A stretch of DNA of 64,000 nucleotides, from positions 328,693 through 392,692 of the forward strand of contig CACYZT010000002.1 of NCBI GenBank assembly GCA_902778935.1, in the 5' to 3' direction. Origin of the DNA: an uncultured Bacteroidales bacterium (GTDB taxonomy: Bacteria > Bacteroidota > Bacteroidia > Bacteroidales > Paludibacteraceae). Below, piece after piece: positions 41,432-49,936 of the stretch; the first letter of the stretch is position 1, and every line of letters begins with the position of its first letter. Both the position numbers and the translations under genes were made by a program. The notes under the pieces were generated by a model. It saw only the letters and a program-made list of their open reading frames with translations. It was not told the origin of the DNA and searched no databases.

Positions 41432-41770
41432 ATGAATACTATCAGTTACAAGGGATACCTCGGTACAGTGAATTTTTCCGAGAAAGATGCTTGCTTCTAC
41501 GGCAAAATAGAAGGCATTGACGGCTTGGTCAATTTTGAGGGAGAAAGTGTTCAGGAATTAACCGAAGCCTTTCATGAGGCGGTGGATGACTACGTAGCCT
41601 ATTGTCACGCCGAAGGCATCGAGCCTCACAAGAGTTATTCGGGACAACTGAACATCCGTATCAAGCCCGAGACGCACAGCCGTATTGCCGCCTTGGCTAA
41701 ACAAGCCGGCGAGTCAATTAACGCATTTATCAGTCAAGCACTCGACTCACGAGTTGCAGCGATGTTATAA
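41432..41770 (+). CDS. hicB: HicB-family antitoxin
   Basis: 112 residues. The N-terminal partial RNase-H-like fold (YLGTVNFSEKDACFYGKIEGIDGLVNFEGESVQELTEAFHEAVDDYV) is the HicB signature. The C-terminal ribbon-helix-helix (LNIRIKPETHSRIAALAKQAGESINAFISQAL) should bind the operator. Expected to neutralise HicA and repress the operon. A terminator follows. Confidence 0.9.
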   Translation: MNTISYKGYLGTVNFSEKDACFYGKIEGIDGLVNFEGESVQELTEAFHEAVDDYVAYCHAEGIEPHKSYSGQLNIRIKPETHSRIAALAKQAGESINAFISQALDSRVAAML

Positions 41771-41784
41771 ACAAAGCGTTTGTC

Positions 41785-41812
41785 AAAAGAGTGCCGCGGC
41801 ACTCTTTTTTTT
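41785..41812 (+). terminator. Intrinsic terminator of hicAB
   Basis: AAAAGAGTGCC-GC-GGCACTCTTTT stem with a run of T on the 3' side. Confidence 0.9.
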
Positions 41813-41817
41813 GCTCT

Positions 41818-41862
41818 ATTGACAAGCACTTGATAAGCATTCGATAAGCACTTGATACCGAT
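41818..41862 (+). repeat. Word-like repeat tract upstream of mlaE
   Basis: Three to four near-copies of AAGCACTTGAT/AAGCATTCGAT. Confidence 0.85.
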
Positions 41863-41898
41863 TTAAGTGCGTAAAAAAGCAAAAAACAGCCCCAAAAT

Positions 41899-41929
41899 TT
41901 GCATATATGCAAAAAAAGCAGTACCTTTG
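41899..41929 (+). promoter_or_regulatory. Promoter of the mlaE operon
   Basis: TTG at 41899-41901, 20 bp, TACCTTTG at 41922-41929. The -33 element lies in TTTGCATATATGCAAA. Confidence 0.85.
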
Positions 41930-41952
41930 TGCCCTGAATAATTTGGAGTAGT

Positions 41953-42690
41953 ATGCATTTGTTACAACATACAGGAGAATATTTCCTGCTCATGGGCAGA
42001 GTTTTGCGGTTGCCGGACAGGCAACGGATGTTCTGGCGGCAGTACAGCAAAGAGTTAGAGAAACAGGGCTTGCAGTCACTGCCGATAGTGCTGTTGATTT
42101 CGGTTTTCATCGGTGCCATCCTCACCATCCAGGCGAAGACGAACACCGAGAACCCGTTGTTGCCAACCTATATAACCGGTCTGCTAACTCGCGACACGCT
42201 GTTGTTGGAGTTCTCCAGTACTATCTTGTGTCTGATATTGGCAGGTAAAGTAGGTTCGAACATCGCCTCGGAGATTGGTACGATGCGTATCACGGAGCAG
42301 ATTGACGCCATGGAGATAATGGGCGTGAACAGCGCTAATTATCTTATCTTGCCGAAAATCGTCGCCTTCATGAGTATGATGCCCTTCCTGTTTATTATCT
42401 CGACTGCCGCAGGACTGATTGGCGGTTACGGCGTAGGTGCGTTCACAGACATCATTACTATTCATGATTACCTGCTCGGCGTGCAGTACGCGTTCAACCC
42501 CTATTTTGTATGGTACGCCATCATCAAAGCGCTGGTGTTCGCCTTTGTGATAACGAGCATGGCGAGTTACTACGGCTATTACGCCCGAGGCGGAGCCCTC
42601 GATGTCGGACGAGCTTCGACCAACGCGGTGGTCAATAGCAATATTATGATTTTGTTTCTTGATTTGATATTGAGTAAATTGCTGCTATGA
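41953..42690 (+). CDS. mlaE: MlaE-family ABC transporter permease
   Basis: 245 residues with about five to six hydrophobic segments. Family blocks include LLISVFIGAILTIQ, EFSSTILCLILAGKVGSNIASEIGTMRITEQIDAMEIMGVNSANYLILPK and YYGYYARGGALDVGRASTNAVV. Permease of a phospholipid-trafficking ABC system that maintains outer-membrane lipid asymmetry. The stop overlaps mlaF (ATGA at 42687-42690). No MCE-domain (MlaD) gene lies beside it here. Confidence 0.92.
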   Translation: MHLLQHTGEYFLLMGRVLRLPDRQRMFWRQYSKELEKQGLQSLPIVLLISVFIGAILTIQAKTNTENPLLPTYITGLLTRDTLLLEFSSTILCLILAGKVGSNIASEIGTMRITEQIDAMEIMGVNSANYLILPKIVAFMSMMPFLFIISTAAGLIGGYGVGAFTDIITIHDYLLGVQYAFNPYFVWYAIIKALVFAFVITSMASYYGYYARGGALDVGRASTNAVVNSNIMILFLDLILSKLLL

Positions 42691-43463
42691 TACAGGTTCA
42701 AGATATTGTTAAGTCTTTCGATGGGAACATCGTCCTTAACCATGTCTCCACGGAGATGCGGGACGGAGAGGTGAACATGATCATCGGTCAGTCGGGTTCG
42801 GGTAAGACCGTGCTGATGAAATCGCTTATCGGCCTTCATCCGCTGGATAGCGGAAAGATTCTCTATGACGGGCGCGACCTGGCGGAGATGCGCAGCAATG
42901 ATATCCGTTTGCTGCACCGCGAAGTAGGAATGCTGTTCCAGGGTAGCGCGCTGTTTGACTCCATGACCGTCATGGAGAACGTGCTGTTCCCGATGGAGAT
43001 GTTCTCCACCAAGAGTCGCGCAGAGATGAAAGAGCGTGCAGAGTTCTGTCTGCGCCGTGTGGAGATGCCCGAACGCGTATGGAACCTCATGCCGAGTGAG
43101 ATCTCCGGCGGGCAGCAGAAACGTGTGGCTATCGCCCGTGCGATTGTGCTGGAACCGAAATACCTGTTCTGCGACGAACCGAACTCAGGTCTGGACCCCA
43201 AGACCAGTCTCGTCATCGACGCACTGATACAAGACATCACACGGGAGTACAACATCTGCACGATTGTCAATAGCCACGACATGAACTCTATCATGGAAAT
43301 AGGCGATAACATCGTATTCCTCAAGAACGGCAAGAAAGAATGGCAGGGTTCGCGGCACGAAATCATGACCAGCGACAACGAAGCGCTGAACGACTTCGTG
43401 TTCGCATCAGAACTGTTCAAGAGAATAAAGACCGCTGCGCTGACAGAAGAAAGACAAAAATGA
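42687..43463 (+). CDS. mlaF: MlaF-family ABC transporter ATPase
   Basis: 258 residues. Walker A GQSGSGKT, Q-loop region GMLFQGSALFDSMTV, signature SGGQQKR, Walker B YLFCDEP and H-loop NSHD are all present. The phrase FQGSALFDSMTVMENV is typical of MlaF. Partner of the preceding permease. It overlaps the following secreted-protein gene by four bases. Confidence 0.93.
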   Translation: MIQVQDIVKSFDGNIVLNHVSTEMRDGEVNMIIGQSGSGKTVLMKSLIGLHPLDSGKILYDGRDLAEMRSNDIRLLHREVGMLFQGSALFDSMTVMENVLFPMEMFSTKSRAEMKERAEFCLRRVEMPERVWNLMPSEISGGQQKRVAIARAIVLEPKYLFCDEPNSGLDPKTSLVIDALIQDITREYNICTIVNSHDMNSIMEIGDNIVFLKNGKKEWQGSRHEIMTSDNEALNDFVFASELFKRIKTAALTEERQK

Positions 43464-43801
43464 AAAAGATAATAACCATACTATTTGCCGCCATACTGGC
43501 AATGGGTTTGCAGGCTCAAGCACCGGCGAGAGTGCCTGCTTATCAGGGTTTGATAGAACGCGTGCAGCCGAACGGTGACACCCTGCGGACTTACCTGCGC
43601 GGCGATGAGCGTTCGCACTATATGATGACCGAAGACGGATGGCAGATTAGCGAAGACGCGAAAGGATGGCTCCGATACACCAAGCGAAACCGCAAAGGCG
43701 AGTTGGTTACCGGTTGCCGCAAAGCGCACAACGCCGAAAACCGCAGCCAATGCGAGAAAAGATGGCTGAAGAGACACGGAGTGATGATGGTTCAGGGTTA
43801 A
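43460..43801 (+). CDS. Orphan M6-protease prodomain-like secreted protein
   Basis: 113 residues from the ATG at 43460, which overlaps the mlaF stop; a longer upstream frame is antisense to nothing but overlaps mlaF and lacks sense. Sec signal ILFAAILAMGLQAQ. The mature part (VQPNGDTLRTYLRGDERSHYMMTEDGWQISED) resembles the N-terminal propeptide of M6 metalloproteases and is similar in order to the start of the next protein ([26 protein letters not shown]). There is no catalytic domain. It may be a free-standing inhibitor or chaperone of the M6 protease, or a truncated paralogue. Confidence 0.72.
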   Translation: MKKIITILFAAILAMGLQAQAPARVPAYQGLIERVQPNGDTLRTYLRGDERSHYMMTEDGWQISEDAKGWLRYTKRNRKGELVTGCRKAHNAENRSQCEKRWLKRHGVMMVQG

Positions 43802-43837
43802 TGGTTAATGGTTAACGGTTAACGGTTTATGGTTAAA
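43796..43837 (+). repeat. Word-like repeat tract before the M6 protease gene
   Basis: Five near-copies of GGTTAAT/GGTTAAC/GGTTTAT in tandem, beginning at the stop of the preceding gene. Confidence 0.9.
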
Positions 43838-43854
43838 GATGAAAGGATGACAAT

Positions 43855-45402
43855 ATGAGAAAGATTTTAGGAATAGTGATTGTATGTGCTGTCGCAGTGA
43901 GTGCGATGGCAATGCCGGCACGCCGTGGGGGCGTAGTCCGCACAGCAGAGGACGGAACCGAGAAAATCGTGTTCCTTAACGGCGATGAGACATTCCATTA
44001 CCTTACCGACCAAGAAGGTAACTGGTTAGACGAGGCAACCCTTATGCCGATGAGCGAAGAGACAAAGACCGGTACGGAGAAACAGGGCATGGCACGTATG
44101 CAAGCCCGCCGCTCGGCTATGAAGCAACCCGGACAAAAACTGTTAAGTCCCCGCGGTGCCATTATTTTAGTTAGTTTTCAGGATAAGGCTTTCAAGAGTT
44201 CGAATGCAGACATGACCGAATGGGCGATGGGCGAGAACTATACATACAACGGTGCTACCGGTTCGGTACGTCAGTATTTCCTTGACCAGAGTTGGGGACA
44301 ATACGACATGCAGATTGATGTGTTCGGACCTGTTTTAGTCAGCAATAACGCCTCTTATTACGGCGAGAACGACCGTCAGGGTAATGACAAACATGTAGCG
44401 GATTTGATTGTAGAAGCATGCCGATTGGCGCACGACAGTCTTGGTGCTGATTTCAGTCAATATGACTTCGACGGCGACGACTATGTCGATTGGGTAGTCA
44501 TCCTCTATGCCGGTTACGGCGAAGCGGATGGAGGTTCTTCCTCTACTATTTGGCCACACCAATATGACTTGCATTATTACAATAAGCAATTCCCGCTGGA
44601 CGGGGATACCATTGACCACTACTGCTGTCTGAACGAAATAGACTTCGATACCAAAGCCCGTTGCGGCATCGGTACGTTCTGCCACGAGTTCAGTCATGTC
44701 TTAGGTTTGCCGGATTTCTATTCGACCAACTACTCCACCCATCGCACCTTATTCGACTGGGATGTGATGGATTATGGCGGTTATAACAATAACGGCAACA
44801 CTCCTCCGGACTATTCGGCGTACGAGCGTTGGTTCATGGGTTGGATGACGCCTACATTGCTCAACTCGGCTTGCACCGTTTCTCTACCGCCGTTGTGCGA
44901 CTCTCATTCAGCATGCCTGCTTACCGAAGACGGCTCGAACGTAACGGATATCCTCGACCCCAATCCGAATATTTTCTATCTCTTGGAGAACCGCAAGAAA
45001 GAAGGATGGGACGCACCCCTCGCTGGCGAAGGACTGATGGTTACCAGAGTGAAGTACAACGCCGGACGATGGGAGTACAACACGGTTAACAATAATGCCA
45101 ACGACATGGGTATTGACATCATCGAGGCCAAACCGAACACCAAAAACCGTAAGAGTTTCGACACCGACCTCTACCCTGCCGGTTCCGGTCAATTCACTCA
45201 AATAACGAACTATCAAGTAACCCATATTCAACTGGACAACCATATCATCACTTTTGACCTCAACGGCGGTGGACAACATATCACGCTCGACCTGGACAGC
45301 ATCATCGTGGACGACAAACCTGCCACCAAGGAATTCGTCAACGGCACCATTGTCATCAAACGGTATGGCAAGAGTTACGACATCACCGGTAAATTGTTAT
45401 GA
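43855..45402 (+). CDS. M6-family secreted zinc metalloprotease
   Basis: 515 residues. Signal peptide about 1-19, propeptide to about 95, catalytic domain about 100-330. The zinc site is [11 protein letters not shown] (His277, Glu278, His281, Asp287), the HExxHxxGxxD form of M6/immune-inhibitor-A-like enzymes. A calcium-binding-like [10 protein letters not shown] lies near 204-213. The C-terminus, [24 protein letters not shown], is the shared export signature. Likely secreted, perhaps by T9SS. It overlaps xth by four bases. Confidence 0.9.
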   Translation: MRKILGIVIVCAVAVSAMAMPARRGGVVRTAEDGTEKIVFLNGDETFHYLTDQEGNWLDEATLMPMSEETKTGTEKQGMARMQARRSAMKQPGQKLLSPRGAIILVSFQDKAFKSSNADMTEWAMGENYTYNGATGSVRQYFLDQSWGQYDMQIDVFGPVLVSNNASYYGENDRQGNDKHVADLIVEACRLAHDSLGADFSQYDFDGDDYVDWVVILYAGYGEADGGSSSTIWPHQYDLHYYNKQFPLDGDTIDHYCCLNEIDFDTKARCGIGTFCHEFSHVLGLPDFYSTNYSTHRTLFDWDVMDYGGYNNNGNTPPDYSAYERWFMGWMTPTLLNSACTVSLPPLCDSHSACLLTEDGSNVTDILDPNPNIFYLLENRKKEGWDAPLAGEGLMVTRVKYNAGRWEYNTVNNNANDMGIDIIEAKPNTKNRKSFDTDLYPAGSGQFTQITNYQVTHIQLDNHIITFDLNGGGQHITLDLDSIIVDDKPATKEFVNGTIVIKRYGKSYDITGKLL

Positions 45403-46160
45403 AAATAATCAGCTATAATCTCAATGGAATCCGCTCCGCTATCGGCAAAGGTCTGCTCGATTGGTTAGCAACGGAAAATCCCGATGTCTTCTGCATTCAG
45501 GAGAGCAAGGCGCAACCCGAACAAATCGACGTCATGGCGATGAGTGAATTAGGTTATCACAGTTATATCCACTCGGCAGAGAAGAAAGGCTACTCGGGCG
45601 TTTGTATATTCTCCAAACGCGAACCGGACAAAGTGGTGGTAGGAATGGGTATACCCAAATACGACCGCGAGGGACGTGTGCTGCGTGCCGATTTTGGCGA
45701 CATTACCATCGTGGATGCGTATATACCCAGCGGCACAACAGGGGACGTACGGCAGGACTTCAAGATGGAGTTTCTGGAGGATTTTCTCCCATGGGTGACG
45801 GAACTACGCAAAGAGCGTCCGAACGTTGTTGTATGCGGCGATTATAACATCTGCCACAAGCCCATTGATATCAACCATCCCGAACGACAGATTGGTGTGT
45901 CAGGATTTCTGCCCGAAGAGCGCGAATGGATGGACCGATGGGAAGCAAGCGGAATGGTGGACTCGTTCCGCGTGTTTGACCAGAGTGCCGAGCGGTACAG
46001 CTGGTGGAGTTGGCGTGCCGGCGCAAGAGCACGTAACGTAGGCTGGCGCATCGACTACCTGTGGGTTAGCGAGAGTCTGAGAAACCGACTCCGGGACGGA
46101 AAGATATTAACAGAGGCCGTTCATTCGGACCATTGCCCCGTAGCATTATGGATAAATTAA
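45399..46160 (+). CDS. xth: Exodeoxyribonuclease III
   Basis: 253 residues of the EEP fold. Motifs: [21 protein letters not shown] (metal-binding Glu), [33 protein letters not shown] and [11 protein letters not shown]. It cleaves at apurinic sites and removes 3' nucleotides in base-excision repair. Overlaps flank both ends. Confidence 0.94.
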   Translation: MKIISYNLNGIRSAIGKGLLDWLATENPDVFCIQESKAQPEQIDVMAMSELGYHSYIHSAEKKGYSGVCIFSKREPDKVVVGMGIPKYDREGRVLRADFGDITIVDAYIPSGTTGDVRQDFKMEFLEDFLPWVTELRKERPNVVVCGDYNICHKPIDINHPERQIGVSGFLPEEREWMDRWEASGMVDSFRVFDQSAERYSWWSWRAGARARNVGWRIDYLWVSESLRNRLRDGKILTEAVHSDHCPVALWIN

Positions 46161-46891
46161 GAACAGAACATTTGGTAAAACGATACGGGAAACGAACCGT
46201 TGTCGATAACGTGTCGATTGAGCTGGAGCAAGGCGAGATAGTAGGTCTGCTTGGTCCTAACGGAGCCGGCAAGACCACCACTTTCTATATGACCACCGGT
46301 CTGGTGGCTGCCAACAACGGAAAGATTTTTCTCAATGACCAGGATATCACCAACTTCCCGATGTACAAACGGGCGAAGATGGGTATCGGTTACCTGCCGC
46401 AAGAAGCGAGTGTATTCCGCAAAATGACCGTAGAGGACAATATCCGTTCGGTACTCGAACTGACGGATTTCTCCAAAGAATACCAAGCCGAGAAATTGGA
46501 GCAGCTCATTAAGGAATTCAATCTGGCGCACGTTCGCAAGAACTTAGGCGACCGCCTGAGCGGCGGCGAGCGCAGACGTACAGAGATTGCACGGTGCTTG
46601 GCTATCGAGCCGAAATTCGTTATGCTGGACGAGCCCTTCGCGGGAGTCGATCCGATTGCCGTACAGGAGATTCAAGACGTCGTTTGGCGGCTGAAGGACA
46701 AGAATATCGGCATTCTCATTACTGACCATAATGTCGATGAGACGCTGATGATTACCGACCGCGCGTACCTGCTATTCGAAGGCAGGATTCTTTTCCACGG
46801 CACGCCGGAAGAGTTGGCTGCCAACCCTGTGGTGCGGCAGAACTATTTAGGTCGTGACTTTGAGTTAAAGCGCAAGACGAGAGTGGATTAA
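46148..46891 (+). CDS. lptB: LPS export ABC transporter ATPase
   Basis: 247 residues. Walker A GPNGAGKT, family block [21 protein letters not shown], signature LSGGERRR, Walker [21 protein letters not shown] and H-loop ITDHNV match LptB, which powers LPS extraction by LptFG. The start at the ATG of 46148 gives [16 protein letters not shown]; an upstream in-frame start lies deeper in xth. It overlaps xth by 13 bases. Confidence 0.95.
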   Translation: MDKLRTEHLVKRYGKRTVVDNVSIELEQGEIVGLLGPNGAGKTTTFYMTTGLVAANNGKIFLNDQDITNFPMYKRAKMGIGYLPQEASVFRKMTVEDNIRSVLELTDFSKEYQAEKLEQLIKEFNLAHVRKNLGDRLSGGERRRTEIARCLAIEPKFVMLDEPFAGVDPIAVQEIQDVVWRLKDKNIGILITDHNVDETLMITDRAYLLFEGRILFHGTPEELAANPVVRQNYLGRDFELKRKTRVD

Positions 46892-46892
46892 A

Positions 46893-46915
46893 GGCAAATG
46901 GCGAACGGGCGAAAG
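46893..46915 (+). repeat. Word-like repeat at the kelch gene start
   Basis: Near-copies of GGCAAAT/GGCGAAC/GGGCGAAAGG span the start codon. Confidence 0.4.
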
Positions 46916-47875
46916 GTTATAGGATGGTTGTTAGCTGTCGTTTTGACGGCTTGCACAAATGTGCCTGAAGTGAAGATAGCGGTACATGAATGTGCCTCTA
47001 TGCCCAAAGGCAGAGCGAGTGCGTGTGCCTGCACGCTGGACGGCAAAGCATACATCTTCGCCGGACGAGAAGCCGGCAATGTCTATAAAGCAGATCTATG
47101 GGAATATAACCCTCAGACGGACCAATGGACAAGCCTTGGTAACGCTCCTATGAAAAAGCGTGTGAACGCCACCATCGCTGCCACGAACGGAAAGATTTAT
47201 GCCGGTTTGGGTTACGCCGGTTTAGGAGCGTACCGCGACAGCACGTATCTGCAGGACTGGTGGGAATACACGCCGGCAACAAACGAATGGCGCCGTTTGG
47301 CGGACTATCCTTCGCGTAACACCGTTGCCGCTTGTTCGGTCGCTTTAGACGGATATATCTATGCTATCTATGGTTTCGGTTGGGGCTGGACGCGCGATAT
47401 TTGGCGGTACAGCATAGCAGACAACAAATGGGAGATGCTTCCCGACAATGCCCACCGCGCGGAGGCCGTAGGCGGTGGTCGAGGAGCGATGCTGAACGGC
47501 GTTTACTATTTCGGAACAGGTTATCGCACGAATAATGAGAAACAATGGTTCGCAGCGGACATCTCTGCGGACCGATGGACACGCTGCGCGTCCATTCCCG
47601 GCAAAGGAAGAGAAGTGTGCGCTTGCGCAGCCGGCAAAGAATATGTGTATCTGTTCGGCGGTCGTCATTTCGCAGGAGACATGACCGGCGGTGAGATTTT
47701 CGACACCTATATGCGCTATTCGCCGTCCAAAGACCAATGGGAATGGTGCGGCACGATGCCTTTCGGACGGGCGGAGAACTTGATTGCATTCTCTATTGAT
47801 GGGAAAGTATATTTCGGTTTAGGCGAGAACGAGAAAGCCGAGCCGAACGCAAAACTGTATTGTATTGAAGAGTAA
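46898..47875 (+). CDS. Kelch-repeat lipoprotein
   Basis: 325 residues. Lipobox LTAC gives Cys19. At least five kelch blades are visible (GKAYIFAGREAG, GKIYAGLGYAGLG, GYIYAIYGFGWG, GVYYFGTGY, EYVYLFGGRHFAG), each with a following W-[ET] strand. A beta-propeller of this kind in Bacteroidales envelope loci may bind or act on sugars, as NanM does with sialic acid, but the function here is not known. It overlaps the Wzi-like gene by 11 bases. Confidence 0.85.
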   Translation: MANGRKVIGWLLAVVLTACTNVPEVKIAVHECASMPKGRASACACTLDGKAYIFAGREAGNVYKADLWEYNPQTDQWTSLGNAPMKKRVNATIAATNGKIYAGLGYAGLGAYRDSTYLQDWWEYTPATNEWRRLADYPSRNTVAACSVALDGYIYAIYGFGWGWTRDIWRYSIADNKWEMLPDNAHRAEAVGGGRGAMLNGVYYFGTGYRTNNEKQWFAADISADRWTRCASIPGKGREVCACAAGKEYVYLFGGRHFAGDMTGGEIFDTYMRYSPSKDQWEWCGTMPFGRAENLIAFSIDGKVYFGLGENEKAEPNAKLYCIEE

Positions 47876-49301
47876 GTTTGTTCATATTATTCTACTGCTA
47901 TTCGTTGCGATACAAGCACAGGCGTGGGACTGGTGGCCGCTTCCTATGGCGGAACCGGACACCCATCGCGACACGCTGTTCTATGTAGGCGGCGTTAGTG
48001 CGCTAAGTTCATCGGGTACGCAAGCTCCTTCGCTGCTGTGGCATAATTCGGACGGCGAGATTTCCGACTTACCGCACAGCGGAAACATCAGTCTGGGCAT
48101 CATCAAACCCGCTACCCGTCCGAACCGATGGTTCGACTATGATTTCGGCGTAGTGCTGAGCGGACGCATCGCCGGCAGTCACCTGTCCGCTGAACCGAGA
48201 ACGATACAAGGAACGGGTTATTTCAGCCGTCTCTACGCTCATGTACGCTTGTATGTAGTGGACATCACTGCCGGCATTCAGCCGATGACTTTTGATGCCG
48301 GAGATAGCGAGCTGACGAGCGGAGGTTTGCTCTTTTCCCGCAATGCCCACCCTATCCCGCGTGTGACGATTGGTCTGGACCATTGGACGCCTATTCCGGG
48401 TTTGTTCGGTTATCTGTCGCTCCGCGGAGGCTTGACTCATGCGTGGGCGGACGACAACTCGCCGGTAGTAAAAGGAACGCTCATCCATTATAAACATCTG
48501 GGCCTCAAAGCCGGAGGTAAGTTACCGGTGAATATCAGTTATGAGTTTCATCACGTAGCGCAGTGGGGCGGATACTCGACGGTCTATGGCGATTTAGGCA
48601 ACAACTGGCAGGCATTCTGGAATGCGGTGATGGTTCGTTCCGGCGGTTCGATGGCCAATGACCAGATCAATGCGCAAGGTAATCATATCGGTTTTCAGCA
48701 GTTAGCGCTGGATGTGAAAGGCGAAGGATGGAAAGTGAGTGCGTACTGGCAGACGATGAGCGAAGACGGTCCTATATGGTTTCTATGGAATTCGATGGAT
48801 GCGAAAGACGGCTTATGGGGAATCAGCGCCACGCAGAACAAATGGCCGTTCATCAGCGGCGTGACCTATGAGATTTTGCACACGACGGACCAGCACGGAC
48901 CGTTCCACGACCGTGACGGTCTCATCTACGGCGGAGCGGACGGATACTACGGGAATAGTATCTATAGGCAGGGCTGGAGTTATTTCGGTCGGGTAATCGG
49001 TTCTCCATTATTGCAAATCGGCACGAATAACCGCGTGATGGCTCATCACGTAGGCATCAAAGGCGATATTTTCGGTTTCCGTTACCGCGCAATGGTTAAC
49101 CATGCAGACAATTACGGAACCTATAGTACGCCGAAACGAACGCATAATACGGCCTTTTTGCTGGAAGTAAAGAAAGTGGTGCCGCAAGCATGGAACTTAG
49201 AGTTCGGCATATCGTTAGCCGGCGATTTCGGAGACCAGTACGGTAACTGTTTCGGCGCGATGGTGACCATTCGTAAACAAGGAATTATTACATCATGGTA
49301 A
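47865..49301 (+). CDS. Wzi-like capsule assembly outer-membrane protein
   Basis: 478 residues. The start is TTG at 47865 (no ATG in frame before the signal peptide), overlapping the kelch stop. Signal FVHIILLLFVAIQAQA. The mature part is a long alternating barrel pattern with family phrases (GYFSRLYAHVRLYVVDITAGIQP, LLFSRNAHPIPRVTIGLDHWTPIP). Wzi is an 18-stranded barrel lectin that anchors group-1 capsule. The context fits surface-glycan assembly. Confidence 0.85.
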   Translation: MKSKFVHIILLLFVAIQAQAWDWWPLPMAEPDTHRDTLFYVGGVSALSSSGTQAPSLLWHNSDGEISDLPHSGNISLGIIKPATRPNRWFDYDFGVVLSGRIAGSHLSAEPRTIQGTGYFSRLYAHVRLYVVDITAGIQPMTFDAGDSELTSGGLLFSRNAHPIPRVTIGLDHWTPIPGLFGYLSLRGGLTHAWADDNSPVVKGTLIHYKHLGLKAGGKLPVNISYEFHHVAQWGGYSTVYGDLGNNWQAFWNAVMVRSGGSMANDQINAQGNHIGFQQLALDVKGEGWKVSAYWQTMSEDGPIWFLWNSMDAKDGLWGISATQNKWPFISGVTYEILHTTDQHGPFHDRDGLIYGGADGYYGNSIYRQGWSYFGRVIGSPLLQIGTNNRVMAHHVGIKGDIFGFRYRAMVNHADNYGTYSTPKRTHNTAFLLEVKKVVPQAWNLEFGISLAGDFGDQYGNCFGAMVTIRKQGIITSW

Positions 49302-49921
49302 ATATGAATTTTGTAGCTCAGTGTAATCGTATTTTTACGCAATGCGTGGCGGATTATCACCGCACGGACGATGTGGATGCACCTATTTGCAATCCTTACG
49401 CAGAAGGTACGATTGAATATGACTTGTATCTCAAGAACTGGATTGACACCGTTCAATGGCATTTGGAGGATATTATCCGCGACCCGCAAATCGAACCAAA
49501 AGAGGCATTGGTTATCAAGCGTCGCATAGACAAGAGTAATCAGGACCGCACGGACTTGGTGGAGCGGATTGACAGTTATTTTCTGACGCTTTACCAAGGT
49601 GTTCAGCCGAAAGCCAACGCACGTATCAACACCGAGAGTCCGGCGTGGGCGGTGGACAGACTGAGCATTTTGCATGTCAAGATATGGCACATGAACGAAC
49701 AGGTGGAGCGCAAGGATGTGAGCGAAGAGCAGCACAACAAGTGCGTGGCAAAATTAGCTGTGCTCAACGAGCAGTTAAGCGATTTGACCACCTCTATCGG
49801 ACAGCTGTTAGACGACTATGCAAGCGGCGAGCGGATTATGAAGGTCTATCGCCAAATGAAGATGTACAACGATCCGTCGCTTAATCCTGTGCTTTATGGG
49901 AAGAAAGGATTAGGGGATTAG
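49295..49921 (+). CDS. DUF4254 protein
   Basis: 208 residues, no signal, mostly helical. Family blocks: NPYAEGTIEYDLYLKNWIDTVQWHLEDIIRDP, KRRIDKSNQDRTDLVERID and SPAWAVDRLSILHVKIWHM. DUF4254 genes are usual neighbours of LPS glycosyltransferases in Bacteroidota; the reaction is unknown. It overlaps the preceding stop; ATG at 49304 is an alternative start. Confidence 0.85.
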   Translation: MVNMNFVAQCNRIFTQCVADYHRTDDVDAPICNPYAEGTIEYDLYLKNWIDTVQWHLEDIIRDPQIEPKEALVIKRRIDKSNQDRTDLVERIDSYFLTLYQGVQPKANARINTESPAWAVDRLSILHVKIWHMNEQVERKDVSEEQHNKCVAKLAVLNEQLSDLTTSIGQLLDDYASGERIMKVYRQMKMYNDPSLNPVLYGKKGLGD

Positions 49922-49936
49922 AGGTTAGAGGTTTGA
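49907..49936 (+). repeat. Word-like repeat at the DUF4254/GT9 junction
   Basis: GGATTAG, GGGATTAG, AGGTTAG, AGGTTTG near-copies span the stop and the TTG start of the next gene. Confidence 0.75.

Noticed and set aside
43340-43459. Longer start for the prodomain-like gene (from 43340)
   Set aside because: That extension overlaps mlaF by more than 100 bases and has no signal, while the ATG at 43460 gives a clean Sec signal and a four-base overlap.
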